NCBI GenBank assembly: GCA_021161675.1
Contig: JAGHAF010000089.1
Span: forward strand, 1-39,346
Source: Planctomycetota bacterium
GTDB lineage: Bacteria; Planctomycetota; Brocadiia; SM23-32
Direction: 5' to 3'
Length of the DNA stretch: 39,346 nt
Both the position numbers and the translations under genes were made by a program. Of the stretch, positions 36,063 to 39,346 are shown piece after piece (the first letter of the stretch is position 1; each line of letters starts with the position of its first letter). The notes below the pieces were generated by a model. The model ran no database searches and was not told where the DNA came from. It worked only from the letters and a program-made list of their open reading frames with translations.

Positions 36063-36078
36063 TCTATCCATGGATAGA
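36063..36078. promoter_or_regulatory. Perfect 16-bp palindrome TCTATCCATGGATAGA (candidate operator)
   Basis: Read directly, just upstream of the minus-strand DUF4380 gene. Confidence 0.5.
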
Positions 36079-36186
36079 CCGTGGACTTCTTATTGTGGCG
36101 CTCTTGCGCTCAATGCGCAAACGAAGGGTCCGCCCGCGCATGATAGCGCGCCGCCGGGCGCGGTTCTTCGGCGTCCCACCTGGATA

Positions 36187-36212
36187 TTGGACCCTGAGAG
36201 TCCGATATTTGA
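36187..36212 (+). repeat. Heptad-repeat tract (copy J), related to copy F
   Basis: TTGGACCCTGAGAGTCCGATATTTGA vs TTGGACATTGAGAATTCGATATTGGG at 21110-21135. Confidence 0.6.
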
Positions 36213-36314
36213 CATGGATTCCTTCGGTGTCCGCAAGGTCGTCCGCCCTTTTGCATGACGAGGGAATGAATGTAATAATCTACCGGGCACAGAGTCTCTT
36301 ATTGAGGACGGCAC

Positions 36315-37331
36315 ATGAGAGAGAATCGCTATTTCTCGCCTTCCGAATACCACGTCAACCTGATGCGGGGAACAGAGCGGCGCTTTGCGTGGCAGGGGGG
36401 CGACTTCCACGAATGGCAGCAAGCTCTGCGCGAGCGCCTCACGGAGTTGCTCGGCGGCTGGCCGGAGGAATGGGACTCTTTCGACGTGGAAGAGATAGAG
36501 AAGGAGGAGACGAACGATTGCGTGCGCATCAAGATCGTCTTCACGGCCGAGCAATGTGCGGACGTGCCCGCGCACCTGCTCGTGCCAAAGGGGGCGGATG
36601 CGCCCCTGCCCGCCATGATCTGCCTTCAGGGTCACACCCCCGGCATGCACATTTCGCTGGGCCGCGCCCGGGATGCGCACGAACGGGCGTCCGTCGAGGA
36701 GGATCGCGATTTCGCCGTTCAGGCCGTGCGGCATGGGTTTGTGGCGCTGGCCATGGAGCAGCGCTGCTTCGGAGAACGGGCGGAGCGCAAACTCGAATCC
36801 ACCTGGGACCATACCTGCCTGGACGCCGTGTTCCATTCACTGGCGCTGGGCAAGACGGTGCTCGGCGAGAGGGTCTGGGACGTGATGCGCGCCGTAGACC
36901 TGCTCCAGGAGCAGCCGGAGGTGGACAGCGAGCGCATCGCGTGCATGGGGAACTCCGGCGGCGGGACAGTCACTTTCTACGCCGCCTGTCTGGAGAGGCG
37001 GATTCGGCTGGCCGTGCCGTCGTGCTCTTTCTGCACGTATGCGGACTCGCTGATGCGGATCCAGCACTGCGGTGACAACTACATACCGGGCATCTTGAAG
37101 GTGGCGGAGATGGGGGACCTGGCGGGGCTCATAGCGCCTCGCAAGCTTATCGTCGTGGCCGGGCAAGAGGACGAACTTTTCCCCATCGGGGGGGTGCGCC
37201 GGGCATTCGAGACAGCGCAGGGCATCTTCGCAGCGGCGGGATGTGCGGACAACATACGGCTGCTGGTGGGCCGCGGCGGGCATCGGTTCTACGCCGACCT
37301 GGCCTGGCCGGTTATCAAAGAGATGATATAG
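36315..37331 (+). CDS. Alpha/beta hydrolase (acetyl xylan esterase/dienelactone hydrolase-like)
   Basis: DVPAHLLVPKGADAPLPAMICLQGH...RIACMGNSGGGTVTFYAACLERRIRLAVPSC (GNSGGG nucleophile elbow)...APRKLIVVAGQEDELFP...GGHRFY. Confidence 0.88.
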   Translation: MRENRYFSPSEYHVNLMRGTERRFAWQGGDFHEWQQALRERLTELLGGWPEEWDSFDVEEIEKEETNDCVRIKIVFTAEQCADVPAHLLVPKGADAPLPAMICLQGHTPGMHISLGRARDAHERASVEEDRDFAVQAVRHGFVALAMEQRCFGERAERKLESTWDHTCLDAVFHSLALGKTVLGERVWDVMRAVDLLQEQPEVDSERIACMGNSGGGTVTFYAACLERRIRLAVPSCSFCTYADSLMRIQHCGDNYIPGILKVAEMGDLAGLIAPRKLIVVAGQEDELFPIGGVRRAFETAQGIFAAAGCADNIRLLVGRGGHRFYADLAWPVIKEMI

Positions 37332-37337
37332 GCTGAG

Positions 37338-37772
37338 ATGGGAGAGCGGAAGATGTCAGAAACCGTGAGAATCGGCGTGTCACTCGGGATGGGCTTGCTG
37401 GATGACTTCGACCGATTGCTGAAGAAGCTGGGTTACGCTAACCGCTCAGAAGCGCTCAGGGACCTGATCCGGCGCAAACTGGCGGAGGAACAATGGGAAG
37501 CGCCGGGGGGTGACGTTTTCGCGGCGGTTTTCCTCGTCTACGACCACCACAAGATGTCGGTGGGCGCGCGCCTGGTGGACATGCAGCACGAGTCGCTGGC
37601 AAGGGTCATAGGCTCCTTCCACGTGCACATGGCGGATGACCTGTGCCTGGAGGTGGTCGTCATGCACGGAGAGGGCGCCGAACTGCGCGACCTGGCCAGC
37701 CGCATGATCAGCCTCAAGGGGGTGCAATACGGCAAGCTGAACATGGGCATCAGTTCGGAGATGGGACACTGA
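37338..37772 (+). CDS. nikR: NikR-like nickel-responsive transcriptional regulator
   Basis: VRIGVSLGMGLLDDFDRLLKKLGYANRSEALRDLIRRKL (RHH) plus ACT-like domain with FHVHMADDLCLEVVVMHG (His-x-His...Cys nickel ligands). Confidence 0.93.
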   Translation: MGERKMSETVRIGVSLGMGLLDDFDRLLKKLGYANRSEALRDLIRRKLAEEQWEAPGGDVFAAVFLVYDHHKMSVGARLVDMQHESLARVIGSFHVHMADDLCLEVVVMHGEGAELRDLASRMISLKGVQYGKLNMGISSEMGH

Positions 37773-37794
37773 CGCAGGCGCTTGAGGGGCCGGC

Positions 37795-39171
37795 TCAACC
37801 GGAAAGCTCGCTGCGCCAGCGGTTGAGTTGCTTTTCCAGTTCTCCGGGGGACGAGGAGCCGTGAGAACGGTAGCTTTCGATGCAGTTCTGGGGGCCAAGC
37901 GCGCGGTATGCGTCCTCGGTGAGCAGTTCGGAGAAAGACTTGAGCTGCTGCGGGCTGAGGTCCTCGAGCCTGGCGCCGTCGGCCGCCGCCTGGAGCACCG
38001 CCCGCCCTACAATCTGGTGCGCCTCGCGGAACGGAATGCCCTGCTTCACCAGGAAATCGGCCAGCGCCGTGGCGTCCATGTGCCCCAGCTCACAGGCATC
38101 GGCCAGGCGCTGCTCTTTGAACTCGGCCGTGCGGATCATTTCAGCCGCTATGGAGAGCGCGTCCCCGACGGTGTCGGCCGCGTCGAAGAGGGACTTCTTA
38201 TCCTCCTGCATGTCGCGGTTGTAGGCCAGAGGCAGGCCCTTGAGCATAGTGAGCAGCGCGACCAGGTCGCCGTAGACCCTTCCGCAACGCCCACGCATCA
38301 GTTCCAGCACGTCGGGATTCTTCTTCTGCGGCATGATGCTCGAGCCGGTGCAAAAGCTCTCGTCGAGGTCCAGAAAGTCGAACTCATGGGAAGACCAGAT
38401 AATCCATTCTTCCGCCAGGCGGGACAGGTGCATGGCAATCATTGACAGGTCGAAGACGAATTCGACGGCGAAGTCACGGTCGCTGACGGCGTCAATGCTG
38501 TTCGTGAAACAGCGCTCGAAGCCAAGCTCGCGGGCCACGCTTTCCGGATCCGCGGGCAGGCCCGTCCCGGCCAGCGCGCATGCGCCCAGCGGACTGACGT
38601 TCGCGCGCCGGCGGCAGTCGTCAAGCCGCTCCCGGTCGCGATGCAGCATCTCCACGTAAGCCAGCAGCGCGTGCCCGAGCAGCACCGGTTGTGCGTGCTG
38701 CATGTGGGTGTAGCCCGGCATCATGGCCTGTCCCTGGCGCTCGGCCTTCTCGACGAGCGCCAGCTGACATTCGCGCAGCAGTCCGTCCATGGCGTCAATC
38801 TGCCAGCGCACCCAGAGGCGCACGTCGCAGGCCACCTGGTCGTTGCGGCTGCGGGCGGTGTGGAGCTTGCGTCCGGCGTCGCCCACGCGCTCAATCAGGG
38901 CCGCCTCCAGGTTCATGTGCACGTCTTCCAGCGCGACGGAGAACTCGAAAGTCCCCTCCTCGATTTCACCCTCTATTTCCTTGAGCGCCCCGCTTATCTC
39001 GGCCAGTTCCACCTCGGTTATCAGCCGGCGTCGGGCGAGCATCTCGGCGTGGGCCAGGCTGGCCCGGATATCCTGCCGGTAGAGCCGCCTGTCAACGGAA
39101 AGGGATTCGGTGAACTGCTCCACCTGTTCGTTGGTGTCTTTCTGATATCTACCGCCCCATGGTTTCTGCAC
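37795..39171 (-). CDS. argH: Argininosuccinate lyase
   Basis: KPWGGRYQKDTNEQVEQFTESLSVDRRLYRQDI, HTARSRNDQVACDVRLWVR, GYTHMQHAQPVLLGHALLAYVEM, GSSIMPQKKNPDVLELMRGRCGRVYG. Confidence 0.98.
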   Translation of the reverse strand: MQKPWGGRYQKDTNEQVEQFTESLSVDRRLYRQDIRASLAHAEMLARRRLITEVELAEISGALKEIEGEIEEGTFEFSVALEDVHMNLEAALIERVGDAGRKLHTARSRNDQVACDVRLWVRWQIDAMDGLLRECQLALVEKAERQGQAMMPGYTHMQHAQPVLLGHALLAYVEMLHRDRERLDDCRRRANVSPLGACALAGTGLPADPESVARELGFERCFTNSIDAVSDRDFAVEFVFDLSMIAMHLSRLAEEWIIWSSHEFDFLDLDESFCTGSSIMPQKKNPDVLELMRGRCGRVYGDLVALLTMLKGLPLAYNRDMQEDKKSLFDAADTVGDALSIAAEMIRTAEFKEQRLADACELGHMDATALADFLVKQGIPFREAHQIVGRAVLQAAADGARLEDLSPQQLKSFSELLTEDAYRALGPQNCIESYRSHGSSSPGELEKQLNRWRSELSG

Positions 39172-39216
39172 GTCGATCCCCTTCTCTCTCGATCAAAACC
39201 GGGATTACAGCTCCCT

Positions 39217-39245
39217 AATCTATGATATCCCCACGGGTATTTCAA
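39217..39245 (-). promoter_or_regulatory. Putative promoter for argH
   Basis: Minus strand TTGAAA-17 nt-TAGATT. Confidence 0.5.
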
Positions 39246-39286
39246 TAACCGGGCGTGGATCGCAAGGCCCGCGCGACGCTGCCCTC

Positions 39287-39346
39287 TCAATCGGCGTCCG
39301 GGATGGGTTCGCAGCGGGGGAGCAGCTTCTTGACCTCCGAGAGGCC
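39287..39346 (-). CDS. 3' end of an unidentified CDS continuing beyond the window
   Basis: Minus-strand open frame ...GLSEVKKLLPRCEPIPDAD followed by TGA. Confidence 0.35.
   Translation of the reverse strand, partial: GLSEVKKLLPRCEPIPDAD

Noticed and set aside
33434-37075. ORFs 33434..34279 (-) and 35387..37075 (+)
   Set aside because: Antisense or out-of-frame over hppA, the DUF4380 gene and the esterase, which have clear family signatures.

Overview
This GC-rich bacterial window is mostly densely packed coding sequence on both strands. It probably comes from an environmental PVC/Planctomycetota-like lineage; that placement is inference only, suggested mainly by a very large GreA fusion. 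Recognisable genes are mnmG, an AIRS/HypE-type protein, a DUF523 protein, a DedA(YqaA)-AMMECR1 fusion, two PilT ATPases, GH4, lon-hsp20-dnaJ, TrkH, prfB with a programmed +1 frameshift, an HU-family protein, a WecA/MraY-type transferase, GH9, a CehA/McbA PHP-type hydrolase, GH38, a long GreA fusion, gatA, hppA, a DUF4380 protein, an alpha/beta hydrolase, nikR and argH. There is a partial GH43 gene at the left edge, and there are three tRNAs: His-GTG, Arg-TCG and Arg-TCT. The most unusual signal is a dispersed family of intergenic elements built from 7-nt quasi-repeats. Some copies carry a GC-rich hairpin head. Several copies run into the 3' ends of genes and supply their last codons and stop codon (mnmG, lon, the greA fusion, gatA, the second pilT). 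Because 7 = 1 mod 3, a tandem heptad containing TGA/TAA/TAG places stops in successive reading frames. These elements may therefore act as orientation-specific multi-frame stop cassettes. All calls come from reading the sequence and the supplied ORF track; no searches were run.
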